A DNA stretch of 64,000 nucleotides from the NCBI RefSeq assembly GCF_013868155.1, contig NZ_JACEOG010000002.1, forward strand, positions 248,001-312,000. Reading direction: 5' to 3'. The notes below the pieces were generated by a model that saw only the letters and a program-made list of their open reading frames with translations, made no database searches and was not told the DNA's origin. The first letter of the stretch is position 1; each line of letters opens with the position of its first letter. The position numbers were made by a program, and so were the translations under genes. Below, in pieces: positions 17,361-25,864 of the stretch. Origin of the DNA: Aeromicrobium phoceense (GTDB taxonomy: Bacteria > Actinomycetota > Actinomycetes > Propionibacteriales > Nocardioidaceae).

Positions 17361-17367
17361 CGTCGGA

Positions 17368-20300
17368 TCAGGCGAAGGCCCGGTTCATCAGGTCCTTGAA
17401 CTCGGTGACGTGCACCGAGTGCGAGCCCACGGACGGAGCCGAGGACTCCGGACGGGTGACCGGGTTCATCGGCAGGCCGAGCGCGTCGCGCAGGTACAGC
17501 GCGACGTGCGGCCACGGCCCCTGGTTCTCCGGCTCGTCCTGGACCCAGCGGATCTCGCGAGCGTTCGGGTACTTCGCGATCTCCTCCTTGAGCTCGGCCA
17601 GCGGACGCGGGTAGAGCTGCTCGAGACGCACGATCGCGGTGCGGGGGTTGTCGCCCTCGCGGCTCTTGCGATCGGTCATCAGGTCCCACGTGACCTTGCC
17701 CGAGCACAGGATGACCCGCTCGACGCGGCTGGGATCCACCGTGTCGTCACCGATGACCGGACGGAACGTGCCGGAGGTGAAGTCCTCCGGCTGGCTCGCG
17801 GCCAGCTTGTTGCGCAGCATCGACTTCGGCGTGAAGACGATGAGCGGACGGTGCTGCGACTGCAGGTTCTGCCGGCGCAGGAGGTGGAAGTACGACGCGG
17901 GCGTCGACGGCTGGGCGATCGTCATCTCGTCGTTGGCCGCGAGCGTCAGGAAGCGCTCGATGCGTCCTGAGGAGTGGTCGGGGCCTTGGCCCTCGTAGCC
18001 GTGCGGCAGCAGCAGCACGACGCCGGACTTCTGGCCCCACTTGGTCTCACCCGAGCTGATGTACTCGTCGATGACCGACTGGGCGCCGTTGACGAAGTCG
18101 CCGAACTGGGCCTCCCACATCGTCAGCGCCTCGGGACGCGCCACCGAGTAGCCGTACTCGAAGCCGAGCGCGGCGTACTCGCTCAGCAGCGAGTCGTAGA
18201 TGTAGAAGGACGCCTGGTCCTCGCCCACGTGCTGCAGCGGGGTCCACTCGGCTCCGTCCTTGCGGTCGATGATCGTGGCGAAGCGCGTCGTGAACGTGCC
18301 ACGGCGCGAGTCCTGGCCGACGAGGCGCACGGGACGCCCGTCGAGCAGCAGCGAGCCCATCGCGATGATCTCGCCGGTGCCCCAGTCGATCGGGCCGGCC
18401 GTGATCGAGGCCGCGCGGCGCTGCAGCTGGGGCAGCACCTTCGGGTGCACCGTGAAGCCCTCGGGCACGTTCGTGTAGGCGTCGGAGACGGCCTTGAGCG
18501 TGTCGGGGGTGATCGCGGTGACGAGCTCTTCGTCGTACGGCTTCTCGGGGTAGTCGGGCGTGCGCGAGTAGCCGGAGTCGTGCTGGGCCTGCTTGACCTT
18601 CGCCAGGTTCTGCTCGAGCAGCTTCTGGTAGCCCTTCAGCGCCTCCTCGGCCTCCTCGAGCGTGATGTCGCCACGGCCGACGAGAGCCTCGGTGTACAGC
18701 TTGCGCACCGACTTCTTCTTCTCGATCGTGTCGTACATCAGCGGCTGCGTGAAGCTCGGGTCGTCGCCCTCGTTGTGGCCGCGACGGCGGTAGCAGACCA
18801 GGTCGATGACGACGTCCTTGTGGAACGTGCGGCGGTACTCGTAGGCCAGCTGCGCGGCACGGATGCAGGCCTCCGGGTCGTCGCCGTTCACGTGGAAGAT
18901 CGGCGCCTGGACCATCCGCGCGACATCGGTGCAGTAGGTCGAGGACCGCGACGCCGACGGGCTCGTGGTGAAGCCGACCTGGTTGTTCACGATCACGTGG
19001 ACCGTGCCGCCGGTGCGGTAACCCCGCAGCTGCGACAGGTTCAGCGTCTCGGCGACGACGCCCTGGCCCGCGAACGCCGCGTCACCGTGGACGAGGACCG
19101 GCAGGACCGGGAACTCCTCGCCACGGTTCAGCACGTCCTGCTTGGCGCGGGCGATGCCCTCCAGGACCGGGTCGACGACCTCCAGGTGCGACGGGTTCGC
19201 CGCGACCGAGACCTTGATCGTGTCGCCACGGACCGAGGTGAACTCGCCGTCGACGCCCAGGTGGTACTTGACGTCGCCCGAGCCCTGGACGGTGCGCGGG
19301 TCGATGTTGCCCTCGAACTCGCGGAACACGTTGGCCGGGTCCTTGCCGGCGATGTTCACGAGCACGTTGAGGCGACCACGGTGCGCCATGCCGATGCAGA
19401 CCTCCTCGAGGCCGTCGGCAGCAGCGCCCTCACAGATCTCGTCGAGCAGCGGGACCATCGTCTCGCCGCCCTCGAGGCTGAAGCGCTTCTGGCCGACGAA
19501 CTTCGTCTGCAGGAAGGTCTCGAAGGCCTCGGCCTGGTTGAGCTTCTGCAGGATCCGCAGCTGCTCCTCGCGGGGCTCCTTGACGTGCGGGCGCTCCAGG
19601 CGCTCCTGGAACCAGGCGCGCTCCTCGGGCCCCTGGATGTGCATGTACTCCACGGCCATCGTGCGCACGTAGGAGTCGCGCAGGATGCCCAAGATCTCGC
19701 GCAGCTTCATGAAGCGCTTGCCCGAGGCCTTGCCGAACGAGCCGACGGGGAACTCGCGGTCGAGGTCCCACAGGGTGAGGCCGTGCGACGCGATGTCGAG
19801 GTCGGGGTGGGTGCGCTGGCGGTACTCCAGCGGGTTCGTGTCGGCCATCAGGTGGCCGCGAACGCGGAAGGAGTGGATGAGCTCCAGCACGCGGGCCTGG
19901 CGGTCGACGTCGTCGTCGTGGTTGACCGAGATGTCCTGGGCCCAGCGGATGGGCTCGTAGGGGATCCGCAGCGACGTGAAGATGTCGTCGTAGAAGCCCT
20001 CGGCGCCCAGCAGCAGCTGGTGCACGCGACGCAGGAACTCGCCCGACTGCGCGCCCTGGATGACGCGGTGGTCGTACGTCGACGTGAGGGTCATCATCTT
20101 CGACACGGCCATCTGTGACAGCGTGTCGGCCGAGGCGCCCTGGAACTCCGGCGGGTAGTCCATCGAGCCGACGCCCACGATGAGGCCCTGGCCGGCCATG
20201 AGGCGCGGCACCGAGTGGTTCGTGCCGATGCCACCGGGGTTCGTCAGGCTCAGGGTCGTGCCCTGGAAGTCGCTGACCTCGAGCTTGTTGTCGCGGGCCT

Positions 20301-21159
20301 TGCGCACGATGGTCTCGTAGCCGCGCCAGAACTGCGCGAAGTCCATCGTCTCGGCGGCCTTGATGTTCGGCACCATCAGCTGGCGCGAGCCGTCGGACTT
20401 CTGGACGTCGACCGCGAGCCCGAAGTTGATGTGCTCGGGGTTCAGCTGGACCGGCTTGCCCTTCTCGTTGTACTCGAAGCCGGTGTTCATCTCGGGCATC
20501 GACTTCACGGCCTGGACGACGGCGTAGCCGATCAGGTGCGTGAACGAGACCTTGCCGCCGCGAGCGCGGGCGAGGTGGTTGTTGATGACGACGCGCTGGT
20601 CGAACAGCAGCTTCACCGGCACGGAGCGCACGCTGGTGGCGGTGGGGACCGCGAGGCTGGCGTCCATGTTCGTGGCGGTGCGCGCGGCGGCGCCACGCAG
20701 GATGACCTTCTCGACCTCGCCGGGGCCGGCGGGCTGCTCGGCCGGCTTGTCCTTCGCAGGTGCCTTGGCCGCGGCGGGCTGCTTCTTCTCGGCCGGCTTC
20801 GGGGTGGGCGGCGCCTGGGCCGGAGCCGGCGGGTTCTTCTCCTCGGCCGCGCGGGCGGACGGTGTCTTCTCGGGCGTCGCCGGCTTCTCGGCCTGCTGCT
20901 TGGAGGGCTCGAGCGCCGGCTCGTCGGTCCGGGTCTCGGACGACTCGGACTTCGGCGGGGAGGCCTTGCTCTCGGTCACGCCGTTGGATCCGCCGTTGGA
21001 GCCGTACCCTCCCTTGCGGAAGAAGTCGGCCCATTCATCGCCGACCGAGGACGGATCGGCGGTGAATTGGTCGTACATCTCTTCGACCAGCCACTCGTTG
21101 CTGCCGAAGTCGGGATGGGGAGCGTCGGTCGCCGACGCGGTGGGGGAGGACTCGGCCAC
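17368..21159 (-). CDS. kgd: Multifunctional 2-oxoglutarate metabolism enzyme Kgd (E2o-E1o fusion)
   Basis: A 1263-residue fusion typical of actinobacteria. Residues 1-40 resemble the E1o N-terminus (SNEWLVEEMYDQFTADP). A Lys/Ala/Pro-rich linker (about 50-140) follows, then an E2-type acyltransferase domain with DHRVIQGAQSGEF (about 360), then an E1o domain with AHRGRLNVL (about 590), GDAAFAGQGVVAETL, and NNQVGFTTSPSASRSSTY. The enzyme decarboxylates 2-oxoglutarate and, with Lpd and the AceF E2, feeds succinyl-CoA into the TCA cycle; GarA normally inhibits it. GTG 21159 is preceded by GGAAGAGG. The first 130 residues carry no lipoyl domain, which is normal for Kgd. Confidence 0.96.
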   Translation of the reverse strand: MAESSPTASATDAPHPDFGSNEWLVEEMYDQFTADPSSVGDEWADFFRKGGYGSNGGSNGVTESKASPPKSESSETRTDEPALEPSKQQAEKPATPEKTPSARAAEEKNPPAPAQAPPTPKPAEKKQPAAAKAPAKDKPAEQPAGPGEVEKVILRGAAARTATNMDASLAVPTATSVRSVPVKLLFDQRVVINNHLARARGGKVSFTHLIGYAVVQAVKSMPEMNTGFEYNEKGKPVQLNPEHINFGLAVDVQKSDGSRQLMVPNIKAAETMDFAQFWRGYETIVRKARDNKLEVSDFQGTTLSLTNPGGIGTNHSVPRLMAGQGLIVGVGSMDYPPEFQGASADTLSQMAVSKMMTLTSTYDHRVIQGAQSGEFLRRVHQLLLGAEGFYDDIFTSLRIPYEPIRWAQDISVNHDDDVDRQARVLELIHSFRVRGHLMADTNPLEYRQRTHPDLDIASHGLTLWDLDREFPVGSFGKASGKRFMKLREILGILRDSYVRTMAVEYMHIQGPEERAWFQERLERPHVKEPREEQLRILQKLNQAEAFETFLQTKFVGQKRFSLEGGETMVPLLDEICEGAAADGLEEVCIGMAHRGRLNVLVNIAGKDPANVFREFEGNIDPRTVQGSGDVKYHLGVDGEFTSVRGDTIKVSVAANPSHLEVVDPVLEGIARAKQDVLNRGEEFPVLPVLVHGDAAFAGQGVVAETLNLSQLRGYRTGGTVHVIVNNQVGFTTSPSASRSSTYCTDVARMVQAPIFHVNGDDPEACIRAAQLAYEYRRTFHKDVVIDLVCYRRRGHNEGDDPSFTQPLMYDTIEKKKSVRKLYTEALVGRGDITLEEAEEALKGYQKLLEQNLAKVKQAQHDSGYSRTPDYPEKPYDEELVTAITPDTLKAVSDAYTNVPEGFTVHPKVLPQLQRRAASITAGPIDWGTGEIIAMGSLLLDGRPVRLVGQDSRRGTFTTRFATIIDRKDGAEWTPLQHVGEDQASFYIYDSLLSEYAALGFEYGYSVARPEALTMWEAQFGDFVNGAQSVIDEYISSGETKWGQKSGVVLLLPHGYEGQGPDHSSGRIERFLTLAANDEMTIAQPSTPASYFHLLRRQNLQSQHRPLIVFTPKSMLRNKLAASQPEDFTSGTFRPVIGDDTVDPSRVERVILCSGKVTWDLMTDRKSREGDNPRTAIVRLEQLYPRPLAELKEEIAKYPNAREIRWVQDEPENQGPWPHVALYLRDALGLPMNPVTRPESSAPSVGSHSVHVTEFKDLMNRAFA

Positions 21160-21305
21160 GGCCTGAATCGCCTCTTCCGGGGAAAATCGCTCGCGTGATC
21201 GCGCACGGATGGTGGACTCATCACAGGGTAACGCGCGCGCCTACGGCGACGCAGGCAGGTCGCGCAACCCGTCGATGAACGGACGCCATTCGACGTCCGG
21301 CGGAC

Positions 21306-21752
21306 TCAGACGGTCTCGAGTGTGGCGTCGAGGGTGATGTCGTCGACGCCGTCGAGCGCCTTGCTGACGGGGCACGTCTCCTTGGCCTCGTCGGCCACCT
21401 GCTGGAACTCGGTGGCGTCGATCCCCTCCGCCTCGGCCCTGACGGTGAGGGTGATCTGGGTGATCCGGAAGCCGCCGTCGGGGTCCGGGCCGAGCGTCAC
21501 GTCGGCCGAGGTCTCCACCGCGTTCACGGTGGCGCCGGCGCGTCCGAGCAGCGCCGTCAGCTGCATCGTGAAGCAGGCGCTGTGCGCTGCGGCGATGAGC
21601 TCCTCGGGGTTGGTGGCGCCGCCGCCGTCATCGGACGAGCGCTTCGGGAACGACATCTCGAACGTGCCCAGGCCCGAGGACGTGAGCTCGACCTGGCCGG
21701 ATCCGTCCTCGAAGCCGCCGTCCCAGGCGGTGCGTGCAGTACGAGTGGGCAT
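21306..21752 (-). CDS. OsmC-family peroxiredoxin
   Basis: A 148-residue OsmC/Ohr-type thiol peroxidase. Two redox cysteines are in place: HSACFTMQL (about residue 58) and KETCPVSKAL (about residue 126). The N-terminal TARTAWDGGFEDGSGQV is typical of the OsmC branch rather than Ohr. Such enzymes reduce organic hydroperoxides using lipoyl or mycothiol-type thiols. ATG 21752 has AGGAGG 8 bases before it. It is divergent from the beta-lactamase-fold gene; the 126-bp gap holds promoters only. Confidence 0.92.
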   Translation of the reverse strand: MPTRTARTAWDGGFEDGSGQVELTSSGLGTFEMSFPKRSSDDGGGATNPEELIAAAHSACFTMQLTALLGRAGATVNAVETSADVTLGPDPDGGFRITQITLTVRAEAEGIDATEFQQVADEAKETCPVSKALDGVDDITLDATLETV

Positions 21753-21878
21753 GAGGGGCCTCCTGTGGCTGGGGTGATGGTGCTCAGGTGGGTGTTCCTT
21801 CTCGACGCTAACCACGTTTGGACAGGTCTGCACGGCGCGTCCGTGGACAGCGCCCGGACGGGCTCCTAGGTTCGAGCC

Positions 21879-22610
21879 GTGGAGGTCACCGAGGTCGCGG
21901 ACGGCATCTGGTTCGCGCACACCGAGTTCGTCAACTGGATCGTGCTGGTCGAGGACGGGCGCGCGGCGCTCGTGGACTGCGGCTACCCCGGGCAGGCCGC
22001 GCTGGTGGAGGAGTCCGTGCGCCGCGCCGGCGCCACGATGGACCAGGTCGAGGCCCTCGTCGTGACCCACAACCACGTCGACCACACCGGGTCGATGCCG
22101 GCGCTGGCCGCCCGCGGCGTGCGGGTGCTCGCGGGGGCTGAGGAGCTGCCGATGCTCCGGGGCGAGCGCGTCGAGAGCGCCACCACGGCCGACGTCCTCG
22201 TGCGCGCCTGGCGGCCCCGGGTGCTGCGCTGGGCCCTGGGCATCGCCCGCCTCGGCGCGTCGGGGCATCCGCGGGTCGACGACGCCGAGGCGGTGACGCC
22301 CGGGACGCCGCTCGACATCGCCCGCTCACCCGTTCCGCTGCACCTGCCGGGCCACACCTCGGGGCACCTGGCGCTGTACTTCCCCGAGCAGCGTGCCGTG
22401 GCCACGGGGGACGCGCTCGTGACCGGGCACTCGCTCAGCCCGGTCGAGGGCCCGCAGGCGATCGACGCGTTCTTCCACCACGACACGGCCCGGCTGCGCG
22501 CGACGCTGCCGGACCTCGCCCTGCTCGACGCCGACCTCGTGCTGCCGGGTCATGGGCCCGTCGCCCACGTGCCGATCGCCCGGGCCGTCGGTGAGGCGCT
22601 GAGTCACTGA
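21879..22610 (+). CDS. Metallo-beta-lactamase-fold hydrolase
   Basis: A 243-residue MBL-fold protein. Metal motifs are THNHVDHTGSM (HxHxDH), LPGHTSGHLAL, ATGDALVTG and LPGHGPV at the C-terminus. The spacing is like glyoxalase-II-type or other thioesterase-like hydrolases; the C-terminal helices needed for glutathione binding are absent. GTG 21879 follows TAGGTT (21867-21872) by 6 bases, so it is probably leaderless. Its TGA overlaps the ATG of the E1 gene by one base (TGATG), so the two are translationally coupled and may act in one pathway. Confidence 0.9.
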   Translation: MEVTEVADGIWFAHTEFVNWIVLVEDGRAALVDCGYPGQAALVEESVRRAGATMDQVEALVVTHNHVDHTGSMPALAARGVRVLAGAEELPMLRGERVESATTADVLVRAWRPRVLRWALGIARLGASGHPRVDDAEAVTPGTPLDIARSPVPLHLPGHTSGHLALYFPEQRAVATGDALVTGHSLSPVEGPQAIDAFFHHDTARLRATLPDLALLDADLVLPGHGPVAHVPIARAVGEALSH

Positions 22611-24724
22611 TGGAGACGATCGACGAGTACGTCGTCCGCGTGCTGCCGGAGCTGCGTGCGGATCCCGGCGGGGAGCGGGACGCGGACGTGGACGCCCTGC
22701 GTCGGCTGTTCGCCGCCCAGGTCCAGAGCCGGCACCTCGACTTCGCGGCGCGCTGGCTGCAGGCGCAGGGCCAGGGGCACTACACGATCGGCTCCGCCGG
22801 GCACGAGAGCAACGCCGCCCTCGGCCTGCTGTCGGAGGTCACCGACCCGGCGCTGCTGCACTACCGCTCGGGCGGACTGTACGCGGCGCGGTCGGCCAAG
22901 GCCGGACGCGACGACGGGGTGCGGGCGGTCCTGCAGAGCCTCACCAGCGCCCGCAGCGACCCGATGTCGGGCGGGCGGCACAAGGTCTTCGGCCATCCGG
23001 CGCTCAGCATCATCCCGCAGACCTCCACCATCAGCTCGCACCTGCCGCGCGCCGTCGGGCTGGGGCTGGGGCTCGGCTTCGCCCGGAGGCTGGGCCGACA
23101 CACCGCGTGGCCCGAGGACGCCGTCGTGCTGTGCAGCTTCGGCGACGCCTCGGTCAACCACTCGACCGCCGTCGGTGCGCTCAACGCCGCGGCCTACCTC
23201 ACGCACCGGGGGCTGGAGTGCCCCGTGCTGTTCGTGTGCGAGGACAACCGGATCGGCATCAGCACCGCGTCGCCCGTGGGCTGGCCGGGCGCCATGCTGG
23301 AGCGGCTCCCCGGGATCGGCTACCGGACCGCGGACGGGGACGACCCGGTCGGCCTGCTGGCGCAGACGCGGGACGCGCTCGACGAGGTGCGCTCCAGCCG
23401 TCGGCCCGGGGTGCTGCACCTGAGCACCGTCCGGTTCCTCGGTCACGCCGGCTCCGACACCGAGATCGCCTACCGCACACGGCGCCGGATCGAGGCCGAC
23501 CACGTCCACGACCCGCTCGTCGCGACCGCCCGGGCGCTCGTCGACGCCGGCGCGATGACCGGGGCCGAGGCACTCGACGCCTACGAGGAGATGCGCCGGA
23601 CCGTCATGGAGGGGGCCGAGGCGATCATCGGCGAGGCGCGCCTGGAGTCGCGTGCCGCCGTCACGGCGCCGCTCGCGCTGCCGTCGGTCGCTTCGGTGGC
23701 CGGGGAGCCGGCCGACGGACCGCGGCGCACCCTGGCGCAGGCGATCAACGCCACGCTCGTGGAGCTGCTGGAGGAGCACGGCGAGACCTTGGTCTTCGGT
23801 GAGGACGTGGCGGTCAAGGGCGGCGTCTACGGCGTGACCCGCGGCCTGCGCAAGCGCTTCGGCGGTCAGCGCGTCTTCGACACGCTGCTGGACGAGCAGA
23901 CGATCCTCGGCACGGCCCTGGGCACGGCGTTGGCCGGGTTCGTGCCGATTCCCGAGATCCAGTACCTGGCGTACCTGCACAACGCGGAGGACCAGCTGCG
24001 TGGCGAGGCCGCCTCGCTCGCCTTCTTCTCCGCCGGCCAGTACCGCAACGGCATGGTGGTCCGCGTCGCCGGACTGGCCTACCAGCGAGGCTTCGGCGGC
24101 CACTTCCACAACGACAACTCGGTGGCCGTGCTGCGTGACATCCCCGGACTGGTGCTTGCGGTCCCGAGCCATCCCGCCAACGCTCCGGGACTGCTGCGGG
24201 CCTGCCACGAGCTCGCCCGGCAGGGACAGGTGTGCGTGTACCTCGAGCCGATCGCGCGCTACCACTCCCGCGACCTGCACGAGGAGGGCGACGGCCTGTG
24301 GACCGCGGCCGCCTCGGAGGGTGCGGTCATCGCCCCGGGGGAGCTCGGGGTGCACGGCGACGGCCGCGACGTCGTGCTCGTCACGTTCGGCAATGGCACG
24401 TTCATGAGCCTGCGGGCGGCGGAGGTCCTGCGGGCCCAGGGCATCGAGGCGACCGTCGTCGACCTGCGCTGGCTGGCGCCGCTGCCCGAGGAGCGGATCG
24501 TCGACGCGTGCCGCGACTTCGACGCGGTGCTCGTGGTCGACGAGACCCGTCGCTCCGGCGGCGTGGGGGAGGGAGTCGTGAGCGCCCTCGTCGCCGGACG
24601 ACACCCGGGCCGCATCGCGCGCGTCGCCAGCGCCGACAGCTTCATCCCGCTGGGCCCGGCCTCCGACCAGGTGCTCCTGGGCGAGGACGAGATCGTCCGC
24701 GCCGCGCTCGCCCTGCTGGCCTGA
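22610..24724 (+). CDS. Fused alpha-beta E1 subunit of a 2-oxoacid dehydrogenase-type enzyme
   Basis: A 704-residue fusion of the E1-alpha domain (about 1-350) and E1-beta domain (about 375-704). The alpha part has the TPP motif SFGDASVNHSTAVGALNAA, ending in CEDN, and the phosphate-anchoring HYRSGGLYAAR. The beta part has FGEDVAVKGGVYGVTRGL and RRSGGVGEGV. It is similar to fused branched-chain-type or acetoin-type E1 enzymes, but no E2 or E3 gene lies nearby. The ATG at 22610 is coupled to the MBL stop. Substrate is unknown; a link with the MBL hydrolase (CoA or acyl-thioester) is inference. Confidence 0.85.
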   Translation: METIDEYVVRVLPELRADPGGERDADVDALRRLFAAQVQSRHLDFAARWLQAQGQGHYTIGSAGHESNAALGLLSEVTDPALLHYRSGGLYAARSAKAGRDDGVRAVLQSLTSARSDPMSGGRHKVFGHPALSIIPQTSTISSHLPRAVGLGLGLGFARRLGRHTAWPEDAVVLCSFGDASVNHSTAVGALNAAAYLTHRGLECPVLFVCEDNRIGISTASPVGWPGAMLERLPGIGYRTADGDDPVGLLAQTRDALDEVRSSRRPGVLHLSTVRFLGHAGSDTEIAYRTRRRIEADHVHDPLVATARALVDAGAMTGAEALDAYEEMRRTVMEGAEAIIGEARLESRAAVTAPLALPSVASVAGEPADGPRRTLAQAINATLVELLEEHGETLVFGEDVAVKGGVYGVTRGLRKRFGGQRVFDTLLDEQTILGTALGTALAGFVPIPEIQYLAYLHNAEDQLRGEAASLAFFSAGQYRNGMVVRVAGLAYQRGFGGHFHNDNSVAVLRDIPGLVLAVPSHPANAPGLLRACHELARQGQVCVYLEPIARYHSRDLHEEGDGLWTAAASEGAVIAPGELGVHGDGRDVVLVTFGNGTFMSLRAAEVLRAQGIEATVVDLRWLAPLPEERIVDACRDFDAVLVVDETRRSGGVGEGVVSALVAGRHPGRIARVASADSFIPLGPASDQVLLGEDEIVRAALALLA

Positions 24725-24771
24725 GCCCGCGGCCCCACCTGCCGCGAGTGGCGCAGTGCCACCGCCGCTTG

Positions 24772-24816
24772 GTCAACACGGGTTGACGAATGAGTCGCCT
24801 GTCAACTAGGGTTGAC
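24772..24816 (+). promoter_or_regulatory. Two copies of GTCAAC-N4-GTTGAC operator
   Basis: GTCAAC-ACGG-GTTGAC (24772-24787) and GTCAAC-TAGG-GTTGAC (24801-24816) are two perfect inverted repeats, 29 bases centre to centre. The second contains the TAGGGT -10 (24807-24812) of the HTH gene, whose ATG is at 24820. Binding there would block transcription, so negative autoregulation by the HTH protein is likely. Confidence 0.75.
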
Positions 24817-24819
24817 CAC

Positions 24820-25029
24820 ATGACGCATTCCGCACTGGTGGACTCCGCAGCGGGCGATGACCCGGCTGTCGGGCTGCGGGCGGTGAGGTCGCTGCGCGAG
24901 CTCGCCGACCGGCTCGAGTCGCTCCAGGTCGCCCGGGCCCGACAGCTCGGCTGGTCCTGGCAGGAGGTCGCCGAGGCTCTCGGCGTCAGCAAGCAGGCGG
25001 TCCACAAGAAGCACGGCAGGAGCAAGTGA
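24820..25029 (+). CDS. Small helix-turn-helix protein
   Basis: A 69-residue protein. The C-terminal half is a compact HTH (ARQLGWSWQEVAEALGVSKQ then AVHKKHGRSK) with a leading helix (RSLRELADRLESLQVAR). No ligand domain is present. An earlier in-frame ATG at 24790 would add 10 residues but would lie inside the operators; ATG 24820 fits a leaderless transcript, 7 bases after TAGGGT. The stop shares bases with the start of the Clp-N gene (TGATG). Paired small HTH and Clp-N proteins occur in other actinobacteria, usually as unstudied genes. Confidence 0.85.
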   Translation: MTHSALVDSAAGDDPAVGLRAVRSLRELADRLESLQVARARQLGWSWQEVAEALGVSKQAVHKKHGRSK

Positions 25030-25559
25030 TGTTCGAGAAGTTCTCCCACGAGGCCCGCACCGCCGTCGTCGCCGCACAGGAGGTCGCGCGGGAGTCGGCC
25101 ACCCGCCGGATCGACACGCGCCACCTGCTCGTCGCCCTGACGCGAGCCCAGGGTCCGGCCCGCACGGCGCTCGAGGCGTCGGGGGTCGACGTCGCCGGGC
25201 TGTCTGCCCGGGCACTCGCCGATCTCCGGTCCGGCGGTCTCGATGCCGACGCGCTCGCGGGCATCGGCATCGACCTGGAGGCGGTGCGCCGTGAGGCGGA
25301 GCGGACCTTCGGGGCTGATGCGCTGGAGCGTGCGGGACGCGCTCGCGGCGGCCACATTCCGTTCGCGCCGGAGGCGAAGAAGGCGCTCGAGCTCGCTCTG
25401 CGCGAGGCCATCCGGCTGAAGCAGAAGCGGATCGACGGGGGACACCTGCTGCTCGGCATCCTGCGCGCGGACTGCGCCGGACGCGCCCTCCTCGTGGAAG
25501 CCGGCGTCGACACGGGCGCCCTCCGGACGGCGATCGAGGGCCGGCGCAGCGCCGCCTGA
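25029..25559 (+). CDS. Clp N-terminal domain protein without ATPase
   Basis: A 176-residue protein of two Clp-N repeats (about 4-75: SHEARTAVVAAQEVARES, RHLLVALTR; and about 105-170: PEAKKALELALREAIRLKQK, GGHLLLGILR). It lacks the AAA+ modules of ClpA/ClpC. Stand-alone Clp-N proteins could act as adaptors, substrate receptors or stress sensors for ClpC. ATG 25029 overlaps the HTH stop by one base and has AGGAG 6 bases upstream (25018-25022); GTG 25026 is an alternative. It is co-controlled with the HTH gene through the GTCAAC-N4-GTTGAC operators. Confidence 0.88.
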   Translation: MFEKFSHEARTAVVAAQEVARESATRRIDTRHLLVALTRAQGPARTALEASGVDVAGLSARALADLRSGGLDADALAGIGIDLEAVRREAERTFGADALERAGRARGGHIPFAPEAKKALELALREAIRLKQKRIDGGHLLLGILRADCAGRALLVEAGVDTGALRTAIEGRRSAA

Positions 25560-25597
25560 GTCGTGCGGGACTTCGTCGGCTTCGCGAGGATGGGCGC

Positions 25598-25864
25598 GTG
25601 ACGGTGTACCTGGCGTGGACCGCGGCGCAGCTGGACGATCTCGACGGCCCGTGGCAGGAGGCGCGTCCGATCGCGCCGGGCCTGCTGCTCATCGAGAGCA
25701 CCGAGACGCTCTCGGTGGTCTACCACGCGCTGAAGTGGTCGCTGCCCGGCGACGAGGCGCTCATCGTGACCCCGGTCGACCGCACTCCGAAGTCTCGGGG
25801 GATGGCGCCGGGGACGACCACGTGGCTGCGGGAGCGGACGAGTCCGGGCGGGTCCGTCAGCTGA
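25598..25864 (+). CDS. Hypothetical protein, 88 residues
   Basis: An 88-residue protein I cannot assign. The first 60 residues look like a compact alpha/beta domain (VYLAWTAAQLDDLDGPWQEA, then LLLIESTETLSVVYHALKW). The last 25 residues are Arg/Thr/Gly-rich and probably flexible. The start is GTG at 25598, with no strong ribosome binding site. Its end overlaps the acetyltransferase gene, transcribed from the other strand, by 8 bases. It could share the upstream Clp-N transcript (gap 38 bases). Confidence 0.6.
   Translation: MTVYLAWTAAQLDDLDGPWQEARPIAPGLLLIESTETLSVVYHALKWSLPGDEALIVTPVDRTPKSRGMAPGTTTWLRERTSPGGSVS

Noticed and set aside
17974-20118. Large open frame antisense to kgd (714 codons)
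   Set aside because: A high-GC shadow with composition of antisense translation; no start signal or domain.
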